From an uncultured Kangiella sp. (GTDB taxonomy: Bacteria; Pseudomonadota; Gammaproteobacteria; Enterobacterales; Kangiellaceae), in NCBI GenBank assembly GCA_947498625.1, contig CANMKR010000002.1, positions 124,001 through 188,000 on the forward strand: 64,000 bases of DNA, in the 5' to 3' direction. The notes below the pieces were generated by a model. That model did not search any database, was not told where the DNA came from, and saw only the letters and a program-made list of their open reading frames with translations. Position 1 is the stretch's first letter. Each line of letters begins with the position of its first letter. Shown here one piece after another: positions 38,259-48,615 of the stretch. Made by a program: the position numbers and the translations under genes.

Positions 38259-39035
38259 ATGAGTAAAGGCGTTTCTAAAGAAATTTTAGCAAGCGTTGCT
38301 GAAATACCTTGCAAAATTAGTGCCGGCAAATATACGGTAAAACTTGCTGAAACCAAGCAAGAAATTCAGCAAATTGAAATACTACGTGAAAAAATATTCT
38401 TCAAGCATTTATCAGAAGAACAACGAAAATCTGCTGAAACAAGAGATTATTATGCGCATCATTTAATTGTTATCCATCATGGAAAAGAGGGCGATCAAGT
38501 AGTAGGTACCTTGCGTTTGATTAACAGTCAGTACTTGCCTGAAAGCGAAAAATTTTATTCCCAAGAATATTATCAATTCGATCAATTGTTAGCCAAAAAC
38601 AAGCACTGCTTAGAGCTTAGTCGATTTTGTATTGAAGAAAAGTTTCGCAAGGGCTCTATACTATTATTGATTTGGAAGAGTGCCATGAACTATATCAACC
38701 ATTTAAAAGTCGATATGATGTTTGGTATCTCAAGTTTTCCAGGCCAAGAAGCAGCGGTGCATGCTAATGTATTGAGTCTTTTATCTCGTGATTATTTAGC
38801 TGAAGAAGAGCTGATGCCCCAGCCTACAAAGTCAGCCTATCCTATTTCAAGTTTACTAACGGAAAATGTTGCTAAAGAAAGACAGCTACCGACTTTGGTT
38901 CGCGGTTATTTGAAAATGGGTGGGAAAATTAGTGACCATTATTATACCGACCCTATTTTTAATACCACTTTCGTTTTTTTGTATGTGGAGTTTGATACCT
39001 TCAAAAGCTATGTTCAAGAAATAGGTAAAAAATAA
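38259..39035 (+). CDS. GNAT-fold N-acyltransferase, OlsB-like
   Basis: A 258-residue protein resembling OlsB, which transfers a 3-hydroxy fatty acid from acyl carrier protein to ornithine to make lyso-ornithine lipid. Typical segments are IEILREKIFFKHL, VVGTLRLI, CLELSRFCIEEKFRKGSILLLIWK and the late YLKMGGKISDHYYTDPIFNTTFVFLYV. The start follows a GGTGAAAG ribosome binding site. It is two bases from the next gene, a PlsC-type acyltransferase, the same pairing as olsB-olsA. The amine substrate may be ornithine or another amino acid; the sequence does not say. Confidence 0.75.
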   Translation: MSKGVSKEILASVAEIPCKISAGKYTVKLAETKQEIQQIEILREKIFFKHLSEEQRKSAETRDYYAHHLIVIHHGKEGDQVVGTLRLINSQYLPESEKFYSQEYYQFDQLLAKNKHCLELSRFCIEEKFRKGSILLLIWKSAMNYINHLKVDMMFGISSFPGQEAAVHANVLSLLSRDYLAEEELMPQPTKSAYPISSLLTENVAKERQLPTLVRGYLKMGGKISDHYYTDPIFNTTFVFLYVEFDTFKSYVQEIGKK

Positions 39036-39037
39036 AG

Positions 39038-39793
39038 ATGCAAAAAGCTTTCAATATCTTAAAAGCTTTTATAAGAGTGCTTTTTTTTCTTTTATGGACA
39101 GGACTTGCACTAATGGTTTTTGTGGTGGCAATCCCGCTTGATCAGCGCTTAACCATTGCTAGGCTTTGGCATAAGGGCTGTTTAAAGCTATTTGCAGTCA
39201 AGCTTAAAATAATTGGTGAGAAGAGCGAGCAAGCTCCTATATTATTTGTAGCCAACCATGTTTCTTATTTGGATATCATCATCCTAGGTTCTCAACTCAA
39301 AGCTTCTTTTGTCTCTAAAGCTGAAGTTCGAAAATGGCCGCTATTTGGCTGGCTTAGCACTCTACAAAATACGGTGTTTATCAACCGGCGAAGTCGCGAA
39401 ATCAAGGTACAGCTGAAAGAGTTGTCTAACCGTGTTTCTAACCAAGAAAACTTAATTATATTCCCTGAAGGCACTTCTACTGATGGAAAAACTGTTAAGC
39501 CCTTTAAATCAAGCCTCTTTGCGATTTGCGACTTGCACCCTGAACTTAATATACAAGCCATTGGCTTGAAATACCTTAATAACAAAGGCGAGCCCTTAAC
39601 CGACCAAGTTAGAGACCAATATGCTTTTTATGCCGACTTTCCTTTTGGTGCTCACTTTTGGGGTATGTTGCAAGGCTCAGGGGTTTGTGTAGAGGTTAGT
39701 TTTCCCCCAATTCTTAACACACAAAGTTATTCAAATCGTAAAAAAGTTGCAACAGTAAGCCAGCAGCTTATCTATGATGAGGTTTGTAGCTGA
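39038..39793 (+). CDS. PlsC-family acyltransferase, OlsA-like
   Basis: A 251-residue membrane-associated acyltransferase. An N-terminal hydrophobic segment (about 9-33) is followed by block I NHVSYLD (HxxxxD, His74 and Asp79), block II VFINRR, block III FPEGTSTDGKTVKPFKSSLF and block IV QAIGLKY. It would add the second acyl chain to a lysolipid: lyso-ornithine lipid if it is OlsA, lysophosphatidate if PlsC. The olsB-like neighbour two bases upstream favours the first. Confidence 0.8.
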   Translation: MQKAFNILKAFIRVLFFLLWTGLALMVFVVAIPLDQRLTIARLWHKGCLKLFAVKLKIIGEKSEQAPILFVANHVSYLDIIILGSQLKASFVSKAEVRKWPLFGWLSTLQNTVFINRRSREIKVQLKELSNRVSNQENLIIFPEGTSTDGKTVKPFKSSLFAICDLHPELNIQAIGLKYLNNKGEPLTDQVRDQYAFYADFPFGAHFWGMLQGSGVCVEVSFPPILNTQSYSNRKKVATVSQQLIYDEVCS

Positions 39794-39989
39794 GGCTTAG
39801 CTTTTAAAACCTTAAAACGCTCGTTAATAAAAGAGCTTATGTTCAGCTGACTACTAGATTGCATCGAATCGCTTAAATTATGGGAAATAGTCATAGATTA
39901 TTTGTGATTTTTACTTGAGCTAAGTGGCTATTCCAAGTATCTTAGCGCCTACTATGCTTTTTCTTATTTTTGTTCGTTAGGAGCGATAA

Positions 39990-40646
<657 letters not shown>

Positions 40647-40669
40647 TTAAGGTTTAAGAGGCTTATTGC

Positions 40670-41662
40670 GTGAGTAAAAAGCAGGGCGTTTTACTGTGTA
40701 ACTTGGGAACGCCTGATGCGCCAACCTCGCAAGCGGTTCGTAAATACCTATTTCAATTTCTACACGATAAGCGCGTCGTATCGATTCCACGAATGATCTG
40801 GTGCCCAATTTTACACGGCATCATTCTAAGAACACGCCCGCCAAAAGTCGCTAAACTATACCAATCAATTTGGACCGATAAAGGTTCACCTTTGATGGTT
40901 TATAGTCAAGCTCAGCGGATGGAACTACAAAACAAGCTCGATAATTCTGTGGAAATTTACGATTCTCAAAGTTACGTGCCGATTGAGTTAGCCATGTGTT
41001 ATGGCAATCCTTCGATCCCTAAAGCATTAGAATCTTTAGAATCACAAGGCTGTGAGCGTATTATTGTATTGCCCCTATATCCGCAATATTCGTCTGCAAC
41101 CAATGCGGCAATTTTCGATCAAATCAGCAAGTTCTACAAAAAGCGGTTTTTCGTTCCTGAGTTAAGCTACGTTAATGGCTATCATAAACATCCTTTATAT
41201 ATCAAAGGTTTGGCTGATTCTGTTAAAGCTTATTGGAAAGATAATGGGCAGGCGCAAAAGTTGCTTTTCTCCTATCATGGGGTGCCAAAACGCTTTAGCA
41301 AGAAAGGCGATCCCTACGATCAGCAGTGTCATGAAACCACTCAGCTAGTGGTCAAAGAACTGGGCTTAAATAAAGAACAGTATCAAATTGCTTTCCAGTC
41401 ACGTTTCGGGCGCGAAGAGTGGATCAAGCCTTATACCGACGCGACTTTAGAAGATTGGGGCAAAAACGGCGTTTCCAGTGTTCAAGTGATTAGTCCCGCT
41501 TTTGCTTCTGATTGTCTTGAAACGCTTGAAGAGCTGGCGGTAGAGAATCGAGATATATTTATCACGGCCGGCGGTAAAGAGTATGGTTATATTCCCGCCT
41601 TAAATGACTCTCCTATTCATATCGAATTACTATTTGATCTATTACAAAATCAACTCAATTAG
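40670..41662 (+). CDS. hemH: Ferrochelatase
   Basis: Inserts ferrous iron into protoporphyrin IX, the last step of heme synthesis, at the inner face of the membrane. The 330-residue protein has LLCNLGTPDAP, RVVSIPRMIW, LFSYHGVPKRFSKKGDPY (metal-site His), FQSRFGREEWIKPYT and FASDCLETLEEL, all family landmarks. The start is GTG at 40670 after AAGAGG. The stop overlaps the yoaA start in TAGTG. Confidence 0.96.
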   Translation: MSKKQGVLLCNLGTPDAPTSQAVRKYLFQFLHDKRVVSIPRMIWCPILHGIILRTRPPKVAKLYQSIWTDKGSPLMVYSQAQRMELQNKLDNSVEIYDSQSYVPIELAMCYGNPSIPKALESLESQGCERIIVLPLYPQYSSATNAAIFDQISKFYKKRFFVPELSYVNGYHKHPLYIKGLADSVKAYWKDNGQAQKLLFSYHGVPKRFSKKGDPYDQQCHETTQLVVKELGLNKEQYQIAFQSRFGREEWIKPYTDATLEDWGKNGVSSVQVISPAFASDCLETLEELAVENRDIFITAGGKEYGYIPALNDSPIHIELLFDLLQNQLN

Positions 41663-43602
41663 TGTCTAAGAAAAGTATAAAAGCGCTGTTTGCCACCGAT
41701 GGTTTGCTAGCAAAAGCGTTTGATGGCTATGTCGAGCGTGATGCGCAAATAGAGATGGCCCAAGCTATTGAAGCTGCTATCGACAGTGAAACCAGTATTT
41801 GCATAGAAGCAGGGACCGGAACCGGCAAAACTTTCGCTTATCTAGTGCCTGCGATTAAAGCAGCAGATGATGCTGATAAAAAAATCATCATTTCTACAGG
41901 CACCAAAAACTTACAAGATCAGCTCTATTTTCGAGATTTACCGAGTATTTTCGATGCGTTAGGCATCCATAAAGAGCGTGCTTTATTAAAAGGACGAAAT
42001 AACTACCTGTGTCGCTATCGATTGGAACAAAATCTCGACTCAGGGCGCTTCAAAAGCCGCTCTATGGCCGATACTTTAGTCAAAGTGAAACAGTGGACTA
42101 ATAAAACCGTTTCTGGCGATTTAACTCAATGTCCTGATCTGAATGATAATGATCCCTTATGGGGTTACGTGACTTCTACCAATGAAAATTGTTTAGGAGC
42201 AGATTGTCCCGATTATGCCGATTGTTATTTAGTCAAAGCACGACAAAAAGCGATGGAAGCAGATTTAGTGGTGGTTAATCATCACTTATTGCTGGCTGAT
42301 ATGGTGTTGAAAGAAGATGGTTTTGGTGAGCTATTACCAGAAGCGGATATTGTGATTGCCGATGAGGCGCACCAAGTTGCCGCAATCGCTCATGCGTTTT
42401 ATGGTCATCGATTAACTAGCCGTCAGGTCAATGAGCTTTGTCGTGATGCGGAATTAGAAGCTATGACTACAGCCAAAGATGATAGGCAGCTTTCCGTTGC
42501 TGTGAGAAGAGTTGAAGGAGCGGTAAACGAAATCCGTTTAAAACTGGGTGATTCTGGCAGGAAAATCAATTGGTTACAACTTGATGTTAAAGTTAGAAAT
42601 GATCTTTTGATGGAGCTATTAAGAGAGATGAAAGCTTTAAGCAAGCGCTTAGATCTAAACGCTACTCGCAGTAAAGGTCTCGATGCCTGCCATCGTCGCT
42701 CGGTAGAAATTTTGCAAAGTTTGGTTTTGTTTGAAGATCAGGATCTGGCGAAGGACTCAGTGCGTTGGGTTGAAACTTATCGTACAGGATTTGCGGTCGT
42801 AGAGACCCCATTAGATGTGTCTGAAGCTTTTGCTCAGTCGCGCCTTGAGCATGGTGCCCAAACTTGGGTTTTTACTTCTGCAACGTTAAGCCAAGCTCGA
42901 AAATTTGATCACTTTAAATCGCAGCTGGGTTTAGACTCTGCCAATGAATTGATGCTGGATAGTCCTTTTGACTACCAAAATCAATCTCTGCTCTATGTTC
43001 CCAGAGATTTACCTGATCCTAGAAATCCTCAATATATTGAATCTTGGTTCAATAAAGTTTTCCCTTTAGTAGAGGCCAATAAAGGCGGCAGCTTTTTACT
43101 GTTTACTAGCTACTATGCACTCAATAAAGTTCGAGAGTTGATTGAATCCAAAATCGAATCGAGTAAATTAATGATACAGGGTGAAAGACCAAAGAATGAA
43201 TTAATCGAAGCATTTCGCGAGCAAGGCGATGCCGTTTTGTTAGCGACTTCAAGTTTCTGGGAAGGTGTGGATGTTAAAGGTATGGCGCTGAGTTTAGTGG
43301 TGATAGATAAATTACCTTTCGCCGCGCCAGATGAGCCATTGATTGAAGCTAAAGTGCAATCAATGCGTAAACAGGGCAGAAATCCTTTTTATGATTTGCA
43401 AATTCCTGAGGCGATTACCGCTTTAAAGCAAGGCGCAGGACGTTTAATTCGAGATCAAAAAGATCAAGGCGTTTTGGTATTATGTGATCCAAGATTGGTC
43501 GCAAACAACTATGGTAAAGAGTTTTTAAGCAGTTTGCCGGAGTTACCTAGAACTAGAAGTCAAAAGCTTGTGATAGAATTTTTGGAAAATTTAAATCAGT
43601 AA
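41662..43602 (+). CDS. yoaA: DinG/YoaA-type iron-sulfur DNA helicase
   Basis: A 646-residue XPD-like superfamily 2 helicase. Walker A EAGTGTGKTFAY near residue 50, the four-Cys [4Fe-4S] site spread through CRYRLEQ, CPDL, CLGADCPDYADC, and Walker B IADEAHQ; the second RecA domain has LLFTSY, SFWEGVDVKG and QGAGRLIRDQKD. E. coli YoaA acts with HolC in DNA repair. The GTG start overlaps the hemH stop. tsaB follows four bases after the stop, the E. coli order yoaA-tsaB-yeaY. Confidence 0.93.
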   Translation: MSKKSIKALFATDGLLAKAFDGYVERDAQIEMAQAIEAAIDSETSICIEAGTGTGKTFAYLVPAIKAADDADKKIIISTGTKNLQDQLYFRDLPSIFDALGIHKERALLKGRNNYLCRYRLEQNLDSGRFKSRSMADTLVKVKQWTNKTVSGDLTQCPDLNDNDPLWGYVTSTNENCLGADCPDYADCYLVKARQKAMEADLVVVNHHLLLADMVLKEDGFGELLPEADIVIADEAHQVAAIAHAFYGHRLTSRQVNELCRDAELEAMTTAKDDRQLSVAVRRVEGAVNEIRLKLGDSGRKINWLQLDVKVRNDLLMELLREMKALSKRLDLNATRSKGLDACHRRSVEILQSLVLFEDQDLAKDSVRWVETYRTGFAVVETPLDVSEAFAQSRLEHGAQTWVFTSATLSQARKFDHFKSQLGLDSANELMLDSPFDYQNQSLLYVPRDLPDPRNPQYIESWFNKVFPLVEANKGGSFLLFTSYYALNKVRELIESKIESSKLMIQGERPKNELIEAFREQGDAVLLATSSFWEGVDVKGMALSLVVIDKLPFAAPDEPLIEAKVQSMRKQGRNPFYDLQIPEAITALKQGAGRLIRDQKDQGVLVLCDPRLVANNYGKEFLSSLPELPRTRSQKLVIEFLENLNQ

Positions 43603-43606
43603 ACCT

Positions 43607-44308
43607 ATGCAAAAGATACTAATAATAGACACCTCCACTGAAGCTTGTTCCGTTGCCTTAGAAGTTGAAGGTAATTTATATGAAGACTATCAAGTAGCAC
43701 CGCGTCAACATGGTGACTTGGTGTTACCAATGGTGGATTCAGTGTTACAACAAGCCAATCTTAAGTTATCAGAACTTGATTGTATTGGTTATGGTCAAGG
43801 ACCAGGTGCTTTCACCGGTTTACGAATTTGCGTTTCAATTGTTCAGGGCTTGGCTTTTGGTGCAGAGGTTCCTGTTGTCGGTTGTTCGAGCTTACAAGCT
43901 ATGGCGCAATTTGCCCATGATAATCATCATCAAAAGGATGTATTGCCAGCAATCGATGCTCGCATGGGAGAAGTTTATTGGGCGCAATATCAAGCGCAAG
44001 ATGGCTTAATGGTTTTACAAGGTGATGAAAAGGTTATTAGGCCAGAAGATGTCACTATTGCTAACAAGTCTCAGTCATCATATTACGCGACAGGCTCAGG
44101 CTGGGAAACTTATCAATCCGAGTTAACGGATGTTTTAGCTCTAGAAATTAAGCAAGAAGCTGCAACCAGCTTTCCTAAAGCTTCTGCTATGTTGCCTTGG
44201 GTTAAAGCTCAATTGGCCCTTGGTAAGGCGCAACCTGCTGAACTAGCTCAGCCAGTGTACTTGCGCAATAATGTCGCTAAGAAGAAGGCAGAGCAGGGTA
44301 AGCCTTAA
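43607..44308 (+). CDS. tsaB: tRNA threonylcarbamoyladenosine synthesis protein TsaB
   Basis: Partner of TsaD and TsaE in making the t6A base next to the anticodon of ANN-reading tRNAs. The 233-residue protein has the ASKHA fold with IDTSTEACSVAL, the conserved RQHGDLVLPMVDSVL, GYGQGPGAFTGLRI and AIDARMGEVYWA. The catalytic metal site is absent, as is normal for TsaB. The ATG is four bases after the yoaA stop. Confidence 0.95.
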   Translation: MQKILIIDTSTEACSVALEVEGNLYEDYQVAPRQHGDLVLPMVDSVLQQANLKLSELDCIGYGQGPGAFTGLRICVSIVQGLAFGAEVPVVGCSSLQAMAQFAHDNHHQKDVLPAIDARMGEVYWAQYQAQDGLMVLQGDEKVIRPEDVTIANKSQSSYYATGSGWETYQSELTDVLALEIKQEAATSFPKASAMLPWVKAQLALGKAQPAELAQPVYLRNNVAKKKAEQGKP

Positions 44309-44454
44309 CATAAGGTAGAGTTGTTTGCATACTAGCTGTATCTTTGAGCCCTATTCAGTTTTAATTCAGCCATCTATGTTATAACTGGGTTATTCATAAG
44401 GAAATCAAATGACTATCGCTTATCGGAACAAGCATTAAAGGTGAGGTAAACACT

Positions 44455-45348
44455 TTGTTTTATAAATTAAATCAATGCTTTAGAAAGCCATTAATTAAAC
44501 TCTCAAGCGTCATATTAGGCGTTGGTTTGTTATCAGCTTGTTCTTTAGCCCCTGAAACGGTTAATTTCGAACAACCTAACACCAGTTTTGTTAGGGTCGC
44601 TCAGTCTCCGGATTCGTTTGTTGGCAGTCAGGTACGCTGGGGCGGAATCGTTGCTCGAGTGGAAAATCTTGAGCAGGATACTTTAGTTGAAATTGTAAAT
44701 TTGCCTTTAGATGCTAGAGCTCGTCCAGTTGGAGATGCTAATACTAGCGGTCGCTTTATCGCTAGAGTGCAAGGCTTCCTTGATCCATTAATTTATAAAG
44801 AAGGTAAAGAAATCACGGTGGTGGGTGTTTTGAATCAATCGATGCCAGGCAAAATTGGTCAACATCAAGTTAATTTCCCAGTGGTCGACTCTAGCGGTCA
44901 TCATCTGTGGAAAGAACGTGAATCAAGAGTCTATGTTTCTAGCTTTAGTAGTTGGGACCCTTATTGGTTTGGACATGTTGGTTATCGCTGGCGTTCACCA
45001 TATTATGGTTACTCGCGTTATAACTATTGTCCGATACATGGTGCTTTTCATCATCACTCAGTCAGACACAGCTATCGCTCACGGGAAAATCATTCTCACT
45101 TGAATGCCGCACCTGGGCCTACTAATCGCATTCAGCCGCTTTCTGAGCAAGGGCCGAACCGTGAGGAACTAGAAAGAGCAACCCTTCGTCAACGCGATAG
45201 ACAAAACGTAGAGCCTAACAAGCCTGCGCAAGTTAGACGTCCGGTGGTACCTGAGAATCCTACTAGAATTCAACCAAGAATTCATAAAGTTAAGATCCCA
45301 AAACCGACGCCGCCAAGAAATCCTAGGCCAATGGAAAAAGTTAAATAA
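44455..45348 (+). CDS. Slp-family outer membrane lipoprotein with extended tail
   Basis: A 297-residue lipoprotein (lipobox LSAC, Cys29) of the Slp family, related to E. coli YeaY, which also lies after tsaB. The Slp domain covers about 30-165, with VRWGGIVARVEN and a late FLDPLIYKEGKEITVVG. E. coli members have under 200 residues; here about 130 extra residues are rich in Tyr, His, Arg and Pro, with HHHSVRHSYRSRENHSH and Pro-Arg repeats. The start is TTG at 44455 after GGTGAGG. The tail may bind metal or surface polymers; this is inference. Confidence 0.75.
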   Translation: MFYKLNQCFRKPLIKLSSVILGVGLLSACSLAPETVNFEQPNTSFVRVAQSPDSFVGSQVRWGGIVARVENLEQDTLVEIVNLPLDARARPVGDANTSGRFIARVQGFLDPLIYKEGKEITVVGVLNQSMPGKIGQHQVNFPVVDSSGHHLWKERESRVYVSSFSSWDPYWFGHVGYRWRSPYYGYSRYNYCPIHGAFHHHSVRHSYRSRENHSHLNAAPGPTNRIQPLSEQGPNREELERATLRQRDRQNVEPNKPAQVRRPVVPENPTRIQPRIHKVKIPKPTPPRNPRPMEKVK

Positions 45349-45360
45349 ACAAAAGTTCAA

Positions 45361-45386
45361 AAAAGTCGCTAATTAGCGGCTTTTTT
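45361..45386. terminator. Bidirectional terminator between the Slp gene and queH
   Basis: AAAAGTCGCTAA (45361-45372) and TTAGCGGCTTTT (45373-45384) form a nearly perfect 12-bp palindrome flanked by A and T runs, between convergent genes. Confidence 0.8.
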
Positions 45387-46068
45387 ATTTTTCTTGTCTA
45401 GGATCATCCAATCCATAGAATTTAATATTACGCTTGATCCGTGGGCGGTCGTTGGCTTGACGCCAGCGATTAGTGTCGCGTAAGGAATAAACGCAACCAC
45501 AGTATTCTTGTTGATAAAATTGTTCACGCTTGGAGATTTCAATCATACGTTGAGCACCGCCTTGTTTGCGCCAGTTGAAAGTCCAATAGTCCACTTGGTC
45601 ATAAGGCGCAGCAGCTTTTAAGCCACAACCATTAATTTGATCCATATCTTTCCAGCGTGAAATCCCTAGAGTGCTAGAAATAAGATGAAAACCATTTTCT
45701 TCCGCAAAGAGGGCGGTGCGCTCGAATCGCATATCGAAGCAAGTGGTGCAACGGGCGCCACGTTCTGGCTCATTTTCTTGTCCTTTAACGCGCTCGAACC
45801 AGTTATCTTTATCGTAGTCAGCATCAATAAATTCGATGCCTAACTTATCGCAGAAACGCTTATTTTCATCTTTGCGAATTTCGTACTCTTCAATCGGATG
45901 AATATTTGGATTATAAAAGAATATGGTTTGTTCAATACCAGAATGATGAACCGCTTCCATAACTTCCGCTGCACAAGGAGCACAGCAAGAGTGCATAAGA
46001 ACCTTCTCTTCACCATTGGGCGTTTCAAGAGTTGGGCGCTGGTAATTGTCTACTGAATATGGGTTCAT
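45385..46068 (-). CDS. queH: Epoxyqueuosine reductase QueH
   Basis: Reduces epoxyqueuosine to queuosine in tRNA modification; QueH is the iron-sulfur, non-cobalamin alternative to QueG. The 227-residue protein shows the Cys motifs HSCCAPC (Cys28, Cys29, Cys32), RCTTCFDMR and YCGCVYS, and FFYNPNIHP near residue 50. The ATG follows on the minus strand after an intergenic gap of 134 bases from the divergent glycosyl-type gene. The 3' end runs into a shared terminator. Confidence 0.93.
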   Translation of the reverse strand: MNPYSVDNYQRPTLETPNGEEKVLMHSCCAPCAAEVMEAVHHSGIEQTIFFYNPNIHPIEEYEIRKDENKRFCDKLGIEFIDADYDKDNWFERVKGQENEPERGARCTTCFDMRFERTALFAEENGFHLISSTLGISRWKDMDQINGCGLKAAAPYDQVDYWTFNWRKQGGAQRMIEISKREQFYQQEYCGCVYSLRDTNRWRQANDRPRIKRNIKFYGLDDPRQEK

Positions 46069-46202
46069 CGTAAAGTTTGAATACTGATTAAAAACAGAGC
46101 GATCTTATAGCCTAATCAAGATTTTCGCAATTATTACTCAGTAATTGCTTGCTAGTCCCCAAGCGGATTATTAAATGCTATAATTTTCAGACATTTAGCG
46201 CC

Positions 46203-47249
46203 ATGAACTTTATCGTGAAAACTTATAAATTCTTATTCTACATATCACAAAGCTATTCTTTTGAAATTTTAAGACCATTGCAGCGTGAAATACAAAATGC
46301 TGGTCATACGGTTAGTTGGTTTGTCGCTGGCGATAAAGTGAATAAAAAATTGTTTATCGATTCTGAAGAAGTACTAGCAAATGTTCAGGCAGCAGTTGCT
46401 TTTAATGCCGATGCGGTATTTGTTCCAGGCAACCAAGTGCCAAATTTTATTCCGGGCGTCAAAGTCGAAGTATTTCATGGTCTGGAGTGGAAGAAAAAAG
46501 GCCACTTCAAAATACGAGGCTGGTTTGATTTATATTGTACTCATGGCCCTGCAACCACAGTGCCATTTAAACAGTTGGCGCAAAAACATCAGTATTTCTC
46601 GGTAAAAGAAACCGGCTGGTCGAAACTCGATCCTTTATTCACCACTAAGCCTTTAGATTATAAAAATGACTCCGACAAAACTAGGATCTTATTTGCACCG
46701 ACTTTTTCGCCATCTCTTACCGCAGCTTATGAGTTATTTTCAGAAATAAAAAACCTAAGCGACAAGGAAGAATATGAAATTTTAATTAAATTTCATCCTA
46801 AAATGGCACAGGATGCTATTGAACAATACCTTGCCGTAGAATCTAACAGTCTAAAGGTTTGTCAGGAAGAGGGTGTTAATGAGCTGTTGCAGTGGGCGGA
46901 TATTATGATATCCGATACATCATCGATTATTGGTGAATTTTCCTTGTTGAATAAACCTACGATAACACTGAACAATAGCCAGCCTGGAAATTATCTAATC
47001 GATATTAAACAGCCTAATGAGTTGCAAGCTGCCTTAAAGCTGGCACTTAAACCTTCAGCTAATTTAAGAGAATCTATTGCTAAATATGCCAAGGATTTAC
47101 ACCCTTACAGTGATGGCCTGTCTGCCAATCGCATATTAAACGCAACGCTTGAGTTGCTAAAAAATGATAGCAAAAAAGCTAAAAAGAAGCCTTTAAATTT
47201 GTTGCGCAGTTATAAAATGCGCAAATTTTTAGGCTATTGGAAACTTTAA
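46203..47249 (+). CDS. CDP-glycerol glycerophosphotransferase-like protein
   Basis: A 348-residue GT-B-like transferase of the TagB/TagF superfamily. Recognisable parts are VEVFHGLEWKKKGHF near residue 95, THGPATTVPF, the FAPTFSPSL segment, KFHPKM and SDTSSIIGEFSLLNKPTI. The ATG at 46203 is chosen because it opens a plausible core (MNFIVKTYKFLFYISQSYSFE); a TTG 54 bases upstream adds unmatched residues. In Gram-negative bacteria such proteins act on surface polysaccharide or phosphoglycerol decoration. No polymer cluster is nearby, so the substrate is unknown. Confidence 0.7.
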   Translation: MNFIVKTYKFLFYISQSYSFEILRPLQREIQNAGHTVSWFVAGDKVNKKLFIDSEEVLANVQAAVAFNADAVFVPGNQVPNFIPGVKVEVFHGLEWKKKGHFKIRGWFDLYCTHGPATTVPFKQLAQKHQYFSVKETGWSKLDPLFTTKPLDYKNDSDKTRILFAPTFSPSLTAAYELFSEIKNLSDKEEYEILIKFHPKMAQDAIEQYLAVESNSLKVCQEEGVNELLQWADIMISDTSSIIGEFSLLNKPTITLNNSQPGNYLIDIKQPNELQAALKLALKPSANLRESIAKYAKDLHPYSDGLSANRILNATLELLKNDSKKAKKKPLNLLRSYKMRKFLGYWKL

Positions 47250-47259
47250 TAAAACTAGT

Positions 47260-48609
47260 TTAATCTCGCAGGGATTTTGTTCTTCGGATAAAGCGACCTA
47301 GCAGTAAAATAGCTGCCATAGTTAACCCTGCGATAATACCAATCCAAAAGCCTTGTGCTTTCATGCCTTCGAATTCGGCTAAGTAATAGCCCAAAGGAAA
47401 GCCAACTAGCCAGTATGAAATTGCCATATAAAGCATAGGTATGGTGGTGTCTTTCATGCCTCTTAATGCGCCAGCGGCATTAACCTGCAAGCCATCAGAG
47501 AACTGGAAAATAGCGGCTAAGAAAATTAGCCCAGCGGCTATTTCAATAATCGCTAAATCATTGGTATAAAAGCCTACGATTTGGTATCGAAGTAGCAGCA
47601 TGATAGTAACGGTAACTACCTGAAATACAAGGCTTAATCCAATACCACAATAGCCAGCTAAGCGCATTTGTCCAAAGCGCTCTTGTCCAAGCCAATAGCC
47701 AACTCTAGCAGTGACTGCAACCGATAAACCGAGCGGCACCATAAAAGCAACGCCAGCGATATTCATGGCAATTTGATGGGCGCCAGCTAGTTGTTCGCCG
47801 TAGCGGGCAATAAAGATTCCCATGCCACCAAACATAGCAATTTCCATGACCATTCCTAAAGCAATTGGGATGCCGATATGGAAATATTCTTTGGTGAGCT
47901 TTATGGTTGGCCAACTGAAGTTTTTTAGGATGTCATATTTTTTAAATGGCTTGTGAGTAAAGGTAAAAACCGCTAATGAAATGAACAAAATAGTCCATAC
48001 AATGCTGGTGGCATAACCAGCGCCAACAGCGCCCATAGCTTCAACACCTAAGCCACCAAAAATAAACCAATAATTTAAAACAATATTGAAAGGGATTGCT
48101 AAAAAGGAGCAGACCATTATGGCTTTAGTTGAAAATAAACCTTCGTTGCCTGAACGTAGGGCTAAAAATAAATAGGCAGAAATGGTGCCCCAGCTTAATG
48201 CGCTTAAATAATCGCTGGTGGTCGAGACTATGGCTTCAGGGATTCCCACTAGATCCAGTAGGTAGCGTGAGAGATTTAAGGCAATAAAACTAATGATGCC
48301 AAAAATAACCGCCATGACAAAACCCAGTTGAAAAACTTTACCAATTTGCTTTTCCTGTTGCTGCCCATTGAGCTGTGCAACCATTGGATTAATGGCAATC
48401 ATCATCCCCATAAACAATGAAAAAATAACCACAAATAAACTAAAGCCAGTGCCCACAGCAGCCAAGGCATTGGGTGAATAGTTACCTGCCATGATAGTGT
48501 CGCTAACTCCCAGCGCCATTTGTGCTAGTTGCGCGAGAATTGCAGGAATAGCAATTTTAATCAGCGCATGCGTTTCGCGTTTTACTTGATTGGATTGGTA
48601 TCTGCTCAT
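47260..48609 (-). CDS. norM: MATE family multidrug efflux protein, NorM-like
   Basis: A 449-residue inner membrane exporter with about twelve transmembrane segments in two halves. MATE signatures are IAIPAILAQLAQMALGVSDTIMAG near the N terminus and PLGLSVAVTARVGYWLGQ near residue 300. Such proteins pump cationic drugs and dyes out with sodium or proton exchange. The stop lies ten bases from the convergent gene at 46203-47249. The start is six bases after the roxA stop, so it may be co-transcribed with roxA and purB. Confidence 0.88.
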   Translation of the reverse strand: MSRYQSNQVKRETHALIKIAIPAILAQLAQMALGVSDTIMAGNYSPNALAAVGTGFSLFVVIFSLFMGMMIAINPMVAQLNGQQQEKQIGKVFQLGFVMAVIFGIISFIALNLSRYLLDLVGIPEAIVSTTSDYLSALSWGTISAYLFLALRSGNEGLFSTKAIMVCSFLAIPFNIVLNYWFIFGGLGVEAMGAVGAGYATSIVWTILFISLAVFTFTHKPFKKYDILKNFSWPTIKLTKEYFHIGIPIALGMVMEIAMFGGMGIFIARYGEQLAGAHQIAMNIAGVAFMVPLGLSVAVTARVGYWLGQERFGQMRLAGYCGIGLSLVFQVVTVTIMLLLRYQIVGFYTNDLAIIEIAAGLIFLAAIFQFSDGLQVNAAGALRGMKDTTIPMLYMAISYWLVGFPLGYYLAEFEGMKAQGFWIGIIAGLTMAAILLLGRFIRRTKSLRD

Positions 48610-48615
48610 TAATGA

